From DAOTWA01 sp034435955 (GTDB lineage: Bacteria > Chloroflexota > Anaerolineae > Anaerolineales > Anaerolineaceae), in the NCBI GenBank assembly GCA_034435955.1, contig DAOTWA010000015.1, forward strand, positions 1-29,128: 29,128 bases of DNA, read 5' to 3'. The notes under the pieces are model-generated. The model made no database searches and was not told the DNA's origin. It saw only the letters and a program-made list of their open reading frames with translations. Numbering within the stretch: position 1 is the stretch's first letter; every line of letters starts with the position of its first letter. A program made the position numbers and the translations under genes. Shown here in pieces: positions 14,515 through 22,472 of the stretch.

Positions 14515-15498
14515 CTAATACTGTATCCGGCTGATCCTGTCCAGCTTCTCCAATCGGTGGGTGGAGATGATCTGACGCACGGTGCCCGTCAGCCCGCGCA
14601 CTACCAGGCTATCGGTGCGCGCGCCATGTGCGAAGTAATCCACTCCGCGCAGCAGCTCACCATTTGTGATGCCGGTGGCGGCGAAGAACACGTCGTCCGA
14701 GGAGACCAGATCCTCCATGCGCAGGACCTTGCGAAAGTCGTAGCCCAGCTCCTCGCCGCGGCGAATCTCATCCTCATTGCGCGGGTAAAGTTTGCCCTGG
14801 ATATTGCCGCCCATGGCGCGCATGGCGCAGGCGGCAATCACCCCCTCGGGCGTGCCGCCGACGCCCAGGAGCACGTCCACGCGCGATTCGGGCCAGGCGG
14901 TCATCAGCGCTCCGGCCACATCCCCGTCGGGAATGAGCAGGATGCGCGCGCCGCAGCGGCGTACTTCAGCAATGAGCTCCTCGTGCCGCGGCCGGTCCAG
15001 GATTACCACGGTCAGATCCTTGACTTTCTCGCCTTTTGCTTTGGCGATGCGGTTCAAGTTCTCCTCGGCCGAAGCTTCGATGTCGATCACATCTTTGGCC
15101 TCCGGGCCGACGGCGATCTTTTTCATGTACAGGAATGGGCCGGGGTTGAACATGGTGCCGCGCGGCGCGAGCGCCACGACCGAGATCGAGTTCGGCAATC
15201 CAAGGGCGCACGGGCGCGTGCCGTCTATCGGATCCACAGCGATATCCACCTGAGGGGCCTCGCCGGTGCCAAGTTTCTCGCCGTTGAAGAGCATGGGCGC
15301 CTGATCCTTCTCGCCTTCGCCGATGACGATCACGCCGTCCATGGCAACGGTGTTGAGCACCAGGCGCATGGCGTCCACAGCGGCGCGATCGGCGGCGACC
15401 TTATCGCCGCGGCCGACGTAACGGCCGGCGGCCAGTGCAGCCGCTTCGGTCACACGCACGAGCTCAAGGGCCAAGTTGCGGGTAGGTTGGGTATTCAT
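14515..15498 (-). CDS. glpX: Fructose-1,6-bisphosphatase, class II (GlpX)
   Basis: This 327-residue enzyme hydrolyses fructose-1,6-bisphosphate to fructose-6-phosphate in gluconeogenesis, in a metal-dependent reaction. Family marks are ALAAGRYVGRGDK near the N-terminus, VIGEGEKDQAPML and VDIAVDPIDGTRPCALGLPN (metal and phosphate binding), LDRPRHEELIAEVR, LIPDGDVAGAL and LGVGGTPEGVIAACAMR. The ATG at 15498 is preceded by AGGAGG at good spacing; the ORF opens slightly earlier at 15513. It is the last gene of the rpsB-cdsA operon, 33 bp after cdsA, a place where many bacteria have dxr instead. Some GlpX proteins also accept sedoheptulose-1,7-bisphosphate, which the sequence cannot decide. Confidence 0.94.
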   Translation of the reverse strand: MNTQPTRNLALELVRVTEAAALAAGRYVGRGDKVAADRAAVDAMRLVLNTVAMDGVIVIGEGEKDQAPMLFNGEKLGTGEAPQVDIAVDPIDGTRPCALGLPNSISVVALAPRGTMFNPGPFLYMKKIAVGPEAKDVIDIEASAEENLNRIAKAKGEKVKDLTVVILDRPRHEELIAEVRRCGARILLIPDGDVAGALMTAWPESRVDVLLGVGGTPEGVIAACAMRAMGGNIQGKLYPRNEDEIRRGEELGYDFRKVLRMEDLVSSDDVFFAATGITNGELLRGVDYFAHGARTDSLVVRGLTGTVRQIISTHRLEKLDRISRIQY

Positions 15499-15531
15499 CT
15501 GCCGCCTCCTCATATCAGTAAAACGAAAGGG

Positions 15532-16338
15532 TTACCAAAACCAGGTAATCAGGTAATATCCGATTACCGCCCCCCACAACCAGGAATCGATCCGGTCGAA
15601 AAAGCCCCCGTGGCCGGGGATGATGTTGCTGGAATCCTTCAACCCCGCCTGGCGCTTGAACATGCTCTCCCCCAGGTCGCCCAGCGGGGTGAGGGTCGCC
15701 AGGATCAGGCCCAGCAATGCGCCGGTCCACACGGTGATGCGCGGGACGACCAGGCTCCACAGTGCGCCCAGGAGGGCTCCCCCCAGGATGCCGAAGAGGA
15801 TGCCGCCGAAATAACCCTCCCAGGTCTTATGGGGGCTAAGCCGTGGGGCCAACTTGTGACGGCCCCAGCGGCGACCGATGAGGTAAGCCCCGCTGTCGGC
15901 GATCCAGACTGTTGGCAGAACGAGCAGCACCCACCACTTGCCGTCGGGCAGGTCGCGCAACGAAATCAGGTATGCGCCGATCCAGCCCAGGTAAAGGATG
16001 CCGCCCAGCGTCACGCCGAAATCGGTGCCGGCCTTCTCGCGGCCACGTTCGAAGCTGACCAGGTGGACGGTCAACGCCGCCAGGCCTGCCACGGCCAGGA
16101 TGAGATCGCCGAAGGCGAAACCGGCGACGGCACGCGCGACGCTGATGGCGGCCACGCCGCCGATCACCAGAGCGGCCGAGGGTGCCAGGCCGTCGAGGCG
16201 GAAGATGTGCCAGTATTCCCAGGCAGCCACGCACAGGATGGCGGTGGCTGCCAGGGCGTAGAGCGGCCCGCCCACTACGATGACGCCAATACCGATGGGG
16301 ATTAATACGATGACGACGAGAAGGCGCTTAACCAACAT
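15532..16338 (-). CDS. cdsA: Phosphatidate cytidylyltransferase (CDP-diglyceride synthase)
   Basis: This 268-residue integral membrane enzyme makes CDP-diacylglycerol from phosphatidate and CTP, the branch point of phospholipid synthesis. About seven hydrophobic segments are visible. The C-terminal signature is present: GDLGESMFKRQAGLKDSSN followed by PGHGGFFDRIDSW, with KDSS and DRIDS forming the catalytic region. The ATG at 16338 (MLVKRLLVVIVLIPIGI) overlaps the end of uppS by 11 bp; the longer ORF from 16473 would be entirely inside uppS. The order uppS-cdsA is conserved in many bacteria. Confidence 0.94.
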   Translation of the reverse strand: MLVKRLLVVIVLIPIGIGVIVVGGPLYALAATAILCVAAWEYWHIFRLDGLAPSAALVIGGVAAISVARAVAGFAFGDLILAVAGLAALTVHLVSFERGREKAGTDFGVTLGGILYLGWIGAYLISLRDLPDGKWWVLLVLPTVWIADSGAYLIGRRWGRHKLAPRLSPHKTWEGYFGGILFGILGGALLGALWSLVVPRITVWTGALLGLILATLTPLGDLGESMFKRQAGLKDSSNIIPGHGGFFDRIDSWLWGAVIGYYLITWFW

Positions 16339-17104
16339 CGGCTCGGGTATCCTCAGCGCATTCCGACAATCGTCCGAAACGACGCTGCCGCTGGCTGTAT
16401 GATACCAAAGCCTTGCGCAGCTCCTCTTTATCGAAATCCGGCCAGAAGGTCCGCGTGACGTACCATTCCGCATAGGCCGCCTGCCAGATCAAAAAATTGC
16501 TGATGCGCATCTCCCCGGAGGTGCGGATGATCAGATCCGGATCGGGGAGGCCAGCGGTGAAGAGGTAATCGCTGACCCGCGCGTCGTCAATCTGATCGGG
16601 GCTGAGGCCGTCGGCGATCATACGGCGGATGGCGCAGATGATCTCATCGCGGCCGCCGTAATTAAAGGCGATGCACAGGATCAGGCGATCGTTGTTTTTG
16701 GTCAGCTCGATAGCGTTGCGCACCTTTTGCTGAAGGGTAGGGTTGATGCGGTCGAGGCGGCCGATATGGCGCAACTGCACGCCCTGGCGGTGAAGCTCCT
16801 CCAGCTCGGTATCGATGACGTCCTCGATGATATTCATCAGGCCGTCGACTTCCTCTTTGGGTCGGCCCCAGTTCTCGGTCGAGAAGGCGTAGATGGTTAA
16901 ATATTTAATGCCAAACTCGACGCAGGCCGAAATCACCCGGCGGAGGTTCTCGGTGCCGGCGCGGTGGCCCGCCAGGCGCGGCAAACCGCGCGCCTTTGCC
17001 CAGCGCCCGTTCCCGTCCATGATAATGGCCACATGACGGGGTAATTTGGTGATCTTCGGCTGTTGTTTTGCCGGGGTCATAGTGCGCTCTGGAACTGCGC
17101 TCAA
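16328..17104 (-). CDS. uppS: Isoprenyl (undecaprenyl) diphosphate synthase
   Basis: This 258-residue cis-prenyltransferase makes undecaprenyl diphosphate for cell-wall lipid carrier. Motifs are HVAIIMDGNGRWAKARGLPR (catalytic Asp30), GHRAGTENLRRVI, YLTIYAFSTENWGRPKEEV, CIAFNYGGRDEI and PDLIIRTSGEMRISNFLIWQ. The first possible start is a TTG at 17104 that overlaps the frr stop (TTGA), with AGGAG about 11 nt upstream. An ATG at 17080 would give a protein eight residues shorter. Both retain the whole domain, and overlap favours translational coupling with frr. Confidence 0.95.
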   Translation of the reverse strand: MSAVPERTMTPAKQQPKITKLPRHVAIIMDGNGRWAKARGLPRLAGHRAGTENLRRVISACVEFGIKYLTIYAFSTENWGRPKEEVDGLMNIIEDVIDTELEELHRQGVQLRHIGRLDRINPTLQQKVRNAIELTKNNDRLILCIAFNYGGRDEIICAIRRMIADGLSPDQIDDARVSDYLFTAGLPDPDLIIRTSGEMRISNFLIWQAAYAEWYVTRTFWPDFDKEELRKALVSYSQRQRRFGRLSECAEDTRADVG

Positions 17105-17658
17105 ACTTCCAGAATCTCCTTTTCTTTGCGCTCGCTGATCTCGTCAATCTGTTTGATGTAGCGGTCGGTCAGCTTCTGCAATTCTTCTTCAGACTGCTCG
17201 AGCTCGTCCTCAGAAATCAGCTTTTCCTTCTCGAACTCACGCAGGTCTTTGATCATGTCCCGGCGGACGTTGCGCACGGCCACGCGGCTATCCTCGGCGC
17301 GGTTATGGACGACCTTGACCAGATCACGCCGGCGCTCCTCGGTCAAGGGCGGCAGGTTGAGGCGGATGACTTTGCCGTCGTTGTTGGGGGTCAACCCCAG
17401 GTCCGAGACCAGGATGCCTCGTTCGATGGAGCGCAACGTCGACGGGTCGAACGGGCGGATCATCAGCGTGCGCGAGTCTGGCGCGCTGATGCTGGCCAAC
17501 TGCACCAGGGGGGTGGGTATGCCATAATAATCGATGGACAGGCGTTCGACCAAAGCCGGGCTGGCGCGGCCTGTACGAATGCCGGCCAGCTCCTCCTCGA
17601 GTGCCTGAATGGCGCTCTTCATGCGCAGCTCGGCCTCTTTCAACGTCTCCTTAATCAC
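17101..17658 (-). CDS. frr: Ribosome recycling factor
   Basis: This 185-residue protein, the standard family length, splits post-termination ribosomes together with EF-G. Domain I helices flank the small beta domain: AIQALEEELAGIRTGRASPA, IDYYGIPTPLVQLASIS, RTLMIRPFDPSTLRSIERGI and GKVIRLNLPPLTEERRRDLV. The start is GTG at 17658 (VIKETLKEAELRM), with GGAGG five bases upstream. The longer frame to 17742 encodes nothing family-like. It lies 80 bp after pyrH and overlaps uppS. Confidence 0.95.
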   Translation of the reverse strand: MIKETLKEAELRMKSAIQALEEELAGIRTGRASPALVERLSIDYYGIPTPLVQLASISAPDSRTLMIRPFDPSTLRSIERGILVSDLGLTPNNDGKVIRLNLPPLTEERRRDLVKVVHNRAEDSRVAVRNVRRDMIKDLREFEKEKLISEDELEQSEEELQKLTDRYIKQIDEISERKEKEILEV

Positions 17659-17738
17659 AGGCACCTCCAACGAACTCTCTTTCCCAAAAGCGCGGATTAA
17701 GGATACTCCAAATGCGAAAAAAACGCCATTCTTCCAAT

Positions 17739-18455
17739 TCAACCCGCCACCAACGTGCCCACCTCTTCACCCAGCAGGGCGCGCCGCAGGGCATGGGGGT
17801 CGCCCAAATCCAGCACCAGGATGGGCATTTTATTTTCCATACACAGGGTGACGGCGGTGCTGTCCATCACTTCCAGACGACGGTTGAGGAAATCGATGTA
17901 TGTCAGATTGGTGAAGCGCACCGCGTCGGGATAGTGAGCCGGGTCGCGGTCATAGATGCCGTCGACCTTGGTGGCTTTGATCACCACTTCGGCGTCGATC
18001 TCCATAGCGCGCAGGGCGGCGGCCGTGTCGGTGGAGAAATACGGATTACCCGTTCCGCCGCCGAAGATTACCACGCGCCCCTTTTCCAAGTGGCGGATGG
18101 CGCGTCTGCGGATGTATGGCTCGGCCACCGAACGCATTTCGATGGCGGTTTGAACGCGGGTGACCACGCCTTTACGTTCCAGGGCATCCATCAGCGCCAG
18201 GGCGTTCATCACGGTGGCCAGCATGCCCATGTAATCCGCGGTGGCCTGGTCCATGCCCACGTCCAGGCCAACCTTGCCACGCCACAGATTCCCACCGCCG
18301 ATGACGATGGCCACGTCCACGCCGAGTTCACGCACGTCGCGCACCCGCTCGGCAATCTCGGCGGCGCGGCTGGGATCAATGCCGAAGCCTTGCTCGCCGG
18401 CCAGCGCCTCCCCGCTCAATTTCAGCAGAATGCGATGGTATTTTAGGCTTTCCAT
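17739..18455 (-). CDS. pyrH: Uridylate kinase (UMP kinase)
   Basis: This 238-residue amino-acid-kinase-family enzyme phosphorylates UMP to UDP. It shows YHRILLKLSGEALAGEQGFG (ATP/phosphate loop), AIVIGGGNLWRG, DYMGMLATVMNALAL, VVIFGGGTGNPYFSTDTAAA and KATKVDGIYDRDP. The ATG at 18455 is preceded by GGGAGAG. The frame upstream to 18572 overlaps tsf and is not family-like. An intrinsic terminator lies between tsf and this start, so its level may be set by readthrough. Confidence 0.95.
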   Translation of the reverse strand: MESLKYHRILLKLSGEALAGEQGFGIDPSRAAEIAERVRDVRELGVDVAIVIGGGNLWRGKVGLDVGMDQATADYMGMLATVMNALALMDALERKGVVTRVQTAIEMRSVAEPYIRRRAIRHLEKGRVVIFGGGTGNPYFSTDTAAALRAMEIDAEVVIKATKVDGIYDRDPAHYPDAVRFTNLTYIDFLNRRLEVMDSTAVTLCMENKMPILVLDLGDPHALRRALLGEEVGTLVAG

Positions 18456-18470
18456 GGGCTCTCCCTTGGT

Positions 18471-18498
18471 TAAGAAAAGGCCAACCTTGCGGTTGGCC
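18471..18498 (-). terminator. Intrinsic terminator/attenuator between tsf and pyrH
   Basis: GGCCAACC (18479-18486) and GGTTGGCC (18491-18498) form a perfect 8-bp stem with a 4-nt loop. In the minus-strand transcript it is followed by UUUUCUUAA. It lies a few bases after the tsf stop and just ahead of the pyrH ribosome-binding site. Confidence 0.85.
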
Positions 18499-18504
18499 TG
18501 TTGG

Positions 18505-19110
18505 CTAATTCTCATCCTCCTCGCCCAATTCCCATCGGGCGAAGCGCCTGATGACGATGTTCTCGCCCACACTGGCGATCAACTGGTTGAGCAACTGTTG
18601 TACGGTCACCTCTTCGTCGCGGATATACCGTTGGCGTAGCAGAACCGTCTCGTCCTTGAATTTTTCAAGGTAACCAGCGACGATGCGCGGGATGACGGCC
18701 TCGGGTTTGCCTTCCCCGCGCGCTTTGTCGGCGGCGATGCGCGCTTCGCGGTCCAGGACTTCCTGGGGAATGTCGTCTTCCTTGATATATTTGGGTGAAG
18801 AGGCTGCGATCTGCAGGGCGATTTCGTGGGCGAAGGTGCGGAAGGCCTCCGAACGGCCGACGAAGTCGGTCTCACTGTTGACCTCGACCATTACCCCCAC
18901 CCGGCCGTTGCCGTGGGAATACAGTTCGATCATTCCTTCTCGCGCCTGGCGGCCGGCGCGTTTAGCAGCCAGGGCCAGACCTCTTTCGCGCAGGTATTCA
19001 ATGGCCCTGTCAAAGTCGCCATCCGCCTGTTCCAGCGCCTTGCGGGTGTCCAGCACACCCGCCCCCGTTGCCTCACGCAAACGCTTGATCATCTCGATCG
19101 TGATTTCCAT
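18505..19110 (-). CDS. tsf: Elongation factor Ts
   Basis: This 201-residue guanine-nucleotide exchange factor for EF-Tu is of the short type, with one core subdomain. The N-terminal module EMIKRLREATGAGVLDTRKA is a near-perfect match to the family, followed by EVNSETDFVGRSEAFRTFAH, the EF-Tu contact region. The C-terminus VTVQQLLNQLIASVGENIVI matches the 'GEni.vrRf' end. The start at 19110 begins with MEITIEMIKRLR and is preceded by AAAGGG. It lies 39 bp after rpsB, the classical pairing. Confidence 0.95.
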   Translation of the reverse strand: MEITIEMIKRLREATGAGVLDTRKALEQADGDFDRAIEYLRERGLALAAKRAGRQAREGMIELYSHGNGRVGVMVEVNSETDFVGRSEAFRTFAHEIALQIAASSPKYIKEDDIPQEVLDREARIAADKARGEGKPEAVIPRIVAGYLEKFKDETVLLRQRYIRDEEVTVQQLLNQLIASVGENIVIRRFARWELGEEDEN

Positions 19111-19149
19111 GCTAACAATACCCTTTCGATGGGGATAAATGCGAAGCAA

Positions 19150-20136
19150 TCATTCCTCATTCTCTTTCTGATCCGCCGTAAATTCCTCTTTGACAGCGGG
19201 GGTCTCCTCTTCTTCGCCTTGACCGGATTCGTCCTCTGCTTCAGCCATTTCCTCTTCGGCCAGGGCTTCCTCTTCCTCTTCCTCGAGTTCTTCTTCGACA
19301 ACCTCATGGCTCCTGGCTGAAGCCATCTTCGCCAGAGTGGCCTCGCCCAGCAGCTCTTCATCCTCCAGCTCGGCTTCGACTTCGATGCGCGGGCGGGCAG
19401 GCATGGCCACCGCCAGTGCACCTTCTTCCGCCGCCTCGGGTTCTTCCTTGCGCATGGCCTTTCCTTCCACCACGGCGTCGGCCATCTTGCCCACCAGCAG
19501 CTTGATGGCGCGAATGGCGTCGTCGTTCGAGGGAATGACGTAGTCCACCCCGCTGGGATCGCAGTTGGTATCCACCATGGCGATCACGGGAATGTTCATC
19601 AGATTGGCCTCGTGGACGGCGGTTTCTTCGCGCATCACGTCCACGACGAAAAGCAGGTCAGGCAACCGCTTCATATTGCGCACGCCGCTGAGGCGGATTT
19701 CGAGGCGTTTGATTTCGCGCTCGATGAGCAGGCCTTCTTTTTTGGTCAACCGGCTGAGCTCGCCGTTATCGCGCATGCGTTCCAGCCGCTCCAGTTCCTG
19801 GATGCGCTGGTACATGGTTACCCAGTTGGTGAGCATCCCACCCAGCCAGCGTTCGGTCACGTAAGGCATGCCAGCGCGGGTGGCCTCCTCGCGGATGGTT
19901 TCCTGCGCCTGGCGCTTGGTGCCCACAAAGAGGATGGTGCCGCCCTGAGCCACGGTGTCGCGCACCACGTTATAGGCCTGGTTCAAGGCCTTGACCGTCT
20001 GTTGAAGGTCGATGATATGGATGCCGTTGCGCTCGGTGAAGATGTAAGGGCGCATGCGGGGATTCCACTTGTTGGTGCGGTGGCCGAAGTGGACGCCGCT
20101 CTCCAGCAAGGCTTTCATGGAGATGATGGTGGCCAT
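19150..20136 (-). CDS. rpsB: 30S ribosomal protein S2 with acidic C-terminal extension
   Basis: This 328-residue S2 has a normal core of about 227 residues (MKALLESGVHFGHRTNKWNP, ILFVGTKRQAQETIREEATR, RWLGGMLTNW, PDLLFVVDVMREETAVHEAN, IPVIAMVDTNCDP, YVIPSNDDAIRAIKLLV). It is followed by about 100 extra residues very rich in Glu, including EEELEEEEEE near 281-290. S2 sits on the 30S body and supports S1-dependent initiation. Acidic tails on S2 occur in some bacteria, but this one is long. AAAGGAG lies about 15 nt upstream of the ATG. It starts the operon from the promoter near 20290. Confidence 0.96.
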   Translation of the reverse strand: MATIISMKALLESGVHFGHRTNKWNPRMRPYIFTERNGIHIIDLQQTVKALNQAYNVVRDTVAQGGTILFVGTKRQAQETIREEATRAGMPYVTERWLGGMLTNWVTMYQRIQELERLERMRDNGELSRLTKKEGLLIEREIKRLEIRLSGVRNMKRLPDLLFVVDVMREETAVHEANLMNIPVIAMVDTNCDPSGVDYVIPSNDDAIRAIKLLVGKMADAVVEGKAMRKEEPEAAEEGALAVAMPARPRIEVEAELEDEELLGEATLAKMASARSHEVVEEELEEEEEEALAEEEMAEAEDESGQGEEEETPAVKEEFTADQKENEE

Positions 20137-20280
20137 ATTCTGGGAAAAAACTCCTTTCGCGTTAGGCCTCCGCTTCCGTCACGCCCGCCCGGCACCGCCC
20201 CTGGCGGCACGCACCGGTTAGATCGGGAAGCGTGTGAGATAAAGTCATCCTGCACAATCGTTCCCACCTGAGGCGGGAGC
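20137..20280 (-). promoter_or_regulatory. rpsB 5' leader, GC-rich and structured
   Basis: From the predicted start near 20280 to the rpsB ATG is about 143 nt. It contains a CCGCC/GGCGG hairpin with flanking wobble pairs around 20190-20215 and other self-complementary stretches. In several bacteria the rpsB leader is an autoregulatory site for S2. Whether this leader has that role is inference from gene identity and length only. Confidence 0.35.
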
Positions 20281-20286
20281 GCGCGA

Positions 20287-20292
20287 AGTATA
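20287..20292 (-). promoter_or_regulatory. rpsB promoter, extended -10 type
   Basis: On the minus strand TGATATACT gives a TG-n extension and the -10 TATACT. The hexamer 17 nt upstream (TGGCGA) is a poor -35, which an extended -10 can tolerate. Confidence 0.6.
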
Positions 20293-20335
20293 TCACATCT
20301 GCAAAGGAATCGCCAGGATTCCGCGTTCGTTCCCT

Positions 20336-20363
20336 TTGACCGGCTGATAAAGCGTGCTATAAT
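20336..20363 (+). promoter_or_regulatory. rplS promoter
   Basis: TTGACC (20336-20341), a 16-nt spacer and TATAAT (20358-20363) form a near-consensus promoter. The start would be near 20370, giving a leader of about 70 nt. It is back to back with the rpsB promoter. Confidence 0.8.
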
Positions 20364-20439
20364 AACCCCCCGCGCCAGAAGGCGGCGGACATACGCGCGA
20401 AACATGATCGCATGCTGAATAGTTAGTAAGGATAAGAAT

Positions 20440-20787
20440 ATGAGCGAGCTTCTCAAGGCCGTCGAGGCCCCCGAAAACCCGAATATCCCCACCCTGCGGC
20501 CCGGCGATTCGGTCAGCGTCCATGTGAAAATCAAAGAAGGCAACCGCGAGCGCATTCAGGAATTCAAGGGCACCGTGCTTTACGTGCGCGACGGCGGCAA
20601 CAACGCCTCGTTTACCGTACGGCGCGTGGCCAGCAACGGTATCGGCGTGGAGCGCACTTTTCTGCTGCGCTCTCCCCGCCTAGAGAAAGTGGTGGTCGAA
20701 CGACATAATAAGGTGCGCCGTGCACGGTTGTATTTCCTGCGCGGTCGAACGGGAAAGCGTGCCCGTCTCAAGCAGCAATTCTCCTGA
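20440..20787 (+). CDS. rplS: 50S ribosomal protein L19
   Basis: This 115-residue protein lies at the 30S-50S interface. The family pattern is complete: IPTLRPGDSVSVHVKIKEGN, RIQEFKGTVLYVRDGG, ASFTVRRVASNGIGVERTFL, SPRLEKVVVERHNKVRRARL and YFLRGRTGKRARLKQ at the end. AAGGA precedes the ATG. It stands alone rather than in the rpsP-rimM-trmD-rplS cluster seen in many bacteria, with its own promoter and terminator. Confidence 0.96.
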   Translation: MSELLKAVEAPENPNIPTLRPGDSVSVHVKIKEGNRERIQEFKGTVLYVRDGGNNASFTVRRVASNGIGVERTFLLRSPRLEKVVVERHNKVRRARLYFLRGRTGKRARLKQQFS

Positions 20788-20824
20788 TTCCGTTTCGCCA
20801 TCCCTTCAAGAGCGGATGCCGCCG

Positions 20825-20854
20825 GTGCAGCCCGTCAAAGGTTGCGCTTTTTTT
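20825..20854 (+). terminator. Intrinsic terminator after rplS
   Basis: GTGCAGCC (20825-20832) pairs with GGTTGCGC (20840-20847) through eight pairs, two of them G-U. Seven T residues follow at 20848-20854. Confidence 0.8.
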
Positions 20855-20876
20855 CGGATAAGAAATTGATACGCCT

Positions 20877-21608
20877 ATGCCCGCTCCATTGATCGGCATT
20901 ACCACCTCCCGCAAGCCCATCGGGCAGGACGGGGCCCAGGTCTACCTGAACGACGCTTATTCGCGAGCCGTGCTGCAGGCGGGCGGCCTACCTGTGCTGA
21001 TCCCGGTAGGCCTGCCCAAAGAGCGCATCACCGAGTTGCTGGCGCGTCTGGACGGCGTTCTGCTCAGCGGCGGGGGCGATATCGATCCGGCGCTGTTCGG
21101 CGGAGAGGCTCATCCCAAAGTCTACGACGTGGATGCCGCCCGCGACGAGTTGGAAATCACGCTGGCGCGAGGATTAATTCAGGGTGGGAAGCCAGTGCTG
21201 GCTATTTGCCGGGGCGCCCAGGTAATCAACGTGGCGCTGGGCGGCAGCCTGTATACCCATATCGCCGACCAGTTTCCCGGTGCGCTTAACCACGAACGCG
21301 CGCCGGACGCTCCCCGCACGCGGATCAGCCACGAAGTGGAAGTGCAGGCCGGGACGCACCTGGCCGCAATCCTGCAGGTGGGCAGGGTGGGAGTCAACAG
21401 TCTGCACCACCAGGGCATCCGTGATCTGGCAGCGGGGTTAACGGTCTCGGCCACAGCAGAGGATGGGCTGATCGAAGGGGTCGAGCTGCCTGGCCACCCC
21501 TTCGCGGTGGCCGTCCAGTGGCACCCGGAATGGCTTCAAGACGATCCGATCCAGCGGGCCTTATTCCAGGCCTTTGTCGAGAGCTGTTCGAACGGACGTA
21601 CATCCTGA
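20877..21608 (+). CDS. Gamma-glutamyl-gamma-aminobutyrate hydrolase-like (peptidase C26)
   Basis: This 243-residue class I glutamine-amidotransferase-fold hydrolase resembles PuuD, which releases GABA from gamma-glutamyl-GABA in putrescine breakdown. The triad is visible: nucleophile Cys111 in VLAICRGAQVINV, His216 and Glu218 in VQWHPEW. GVLLSGGGDIDPALFGGEAH (about 60-79) and HHQGIRDLA are typical of the C26 family. No other putrescine genes are near, so the substrate is uncertain. Its neighbour murI starts 3 bp after its stop, so the two are co-transcribed; both concern glutamate chemistry. No clear ribosome-binding site is seen before the ATG. Confidence 0.88.
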   Translation: MPAPLIGITTSRKPIGQDGAQVYLNDAYSRAVLQAGGLPVLIPVGLPKERITELLARLDGVLLSGGGDIDPALFGGEAHPKVYDVDAARDELEITLARGLIQGGKPVLAICRGAQVINVALGGSLYTHIADQFPGALNHERAPDAPRTRISHEVEVQAGTHLAAILQVGRVGVNSLHHQGIRDLAAGLTVSATAEDGLIEGVELPGHPFAVAVQWHPEWLQDDPIQRALFQAFVESCSNGRTS

Positions 21609-21611
21609 GAG

Positions 21612-22472
21612 ATGAGGATGGCTGCGCCCTCGCCTTTTGCTCCACTCGGCGTATTCGATTCTGGGGTGGGTGGCCTTTCGGTGCTACGCGCTATCCGCCA
21701 GCAGTATCCCGCCGAGGACGTGATCTACCTGGCTGATCAGGCACACGTACCCTACGGTTCCCGCTCCCTGGAGGAGGTGCGCGCCTTCTCCGAAGGCATC
21801 ACGCGTTTCCTGGTGGACGAGGGAATTAAACTGATGGTGGTGGCCTGCAATACGGCATCGGCGGCCGCCCTGCGTTACTTGCGCGAGCGCTTCCCGACGC
21901 TGCCCTTTGTGGGCATGGAACCGGCGGTGAAGCCGGCCGCGGAGCAAACTCAAAGCGGCGTGGTGGGCGTGCTGGCCACCCCCGCCACTTTCCAGGGAGC
22001 GCTGTACGCTTCGGTAGTCGAACGGTTCGCACAGGGCGTCACCCTGCTGCAGGACACCTGCGAGGGGCTGGTCGGACTGATCGAAGCCGGCCGTCTCGAG
22101 GATGGCCAGACGCGCGCCATCCTCGAGCGCGCCTTGCGGCCGATGTTAAAGCGTGGCATAGACACTGTGGTGCTGGGCTGCACCCATTACCCCTTCGTGA
22201 TCCCGCTCATCGAGGAGATCGTGGGGCCGGGTGTGCGGGTGATCGACCCGGCCCCAGCCGTGGCGCGCCAGGCAGGCCGGCTGCTGCAGATGCACGGATT
22301 GGCCAATACCGGGCAAAGCGTTGGACGAGTGCGCTTCATCACCAGCGGGGATGCTGGTCGCCTGACAGCTTTGCTGCCGCGTCTCTTGGGAGAAGCCGGT
22401 CGGGTGGAGACGGCCGAGTGGGTGGATCGGGGCAGGACGCTACGTCTGAGCGGCGAGGCGATCGAAAACTGA
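21612..22472 (+). CDS. murI: Glutamate racemase
   Basis: This 286-residue cofactor-independent racemase makes D-glutamate for peptidoglycan. Both catalytic cysteines are present, Cys79 in VVACNTASAAALRYL and Cys190 in LGCTHYPFVIPLI. The substrate loop GVFDSGVGGLSVLRAI and YLADQAHVPYGSRS match the family. The ATG at 21612 is taken because of GAGAG upstream; a second ATG two codons later is possible. It is followed directly by a 30-bp hairpin that begins at its stop codon. Confidence 0.95.
   Translation: MRMAAPSPFAPLGVFDSGVGGLSVLRAIRQQYPAEDVIYLADQAHVPYGSRSLEEVRAFSEGITRFLVDEGIKLMVVACNTASAAALRYLRERFPTLPFVGMEPAVKPAAEQTQSGVVGVLATPATFQGALYASVVERFAQGVTLLQDTCEGLVGLIEAGRLEDGQTRAILERALRPMLKRGIDTVVLGCTHYPFVIPLIEEIVGPGVRVIDPAPAVARQAGRLLQMHGLANTGQSVGRVRFITSGDAGRLTALLPRLLGEAGRVETAEWVDRGRTLRLSGEAIEN

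Noticed and set aside
14557..16305. Plus-strand open frame of 582 codons across glpX and cdsA
   Set aside because: It runs antisense to two well-supported genes and spans their intergenic gap. The product is low in hydrophobic order, rich in Ala, Gly, Gln and His, and has no recognisable motif.
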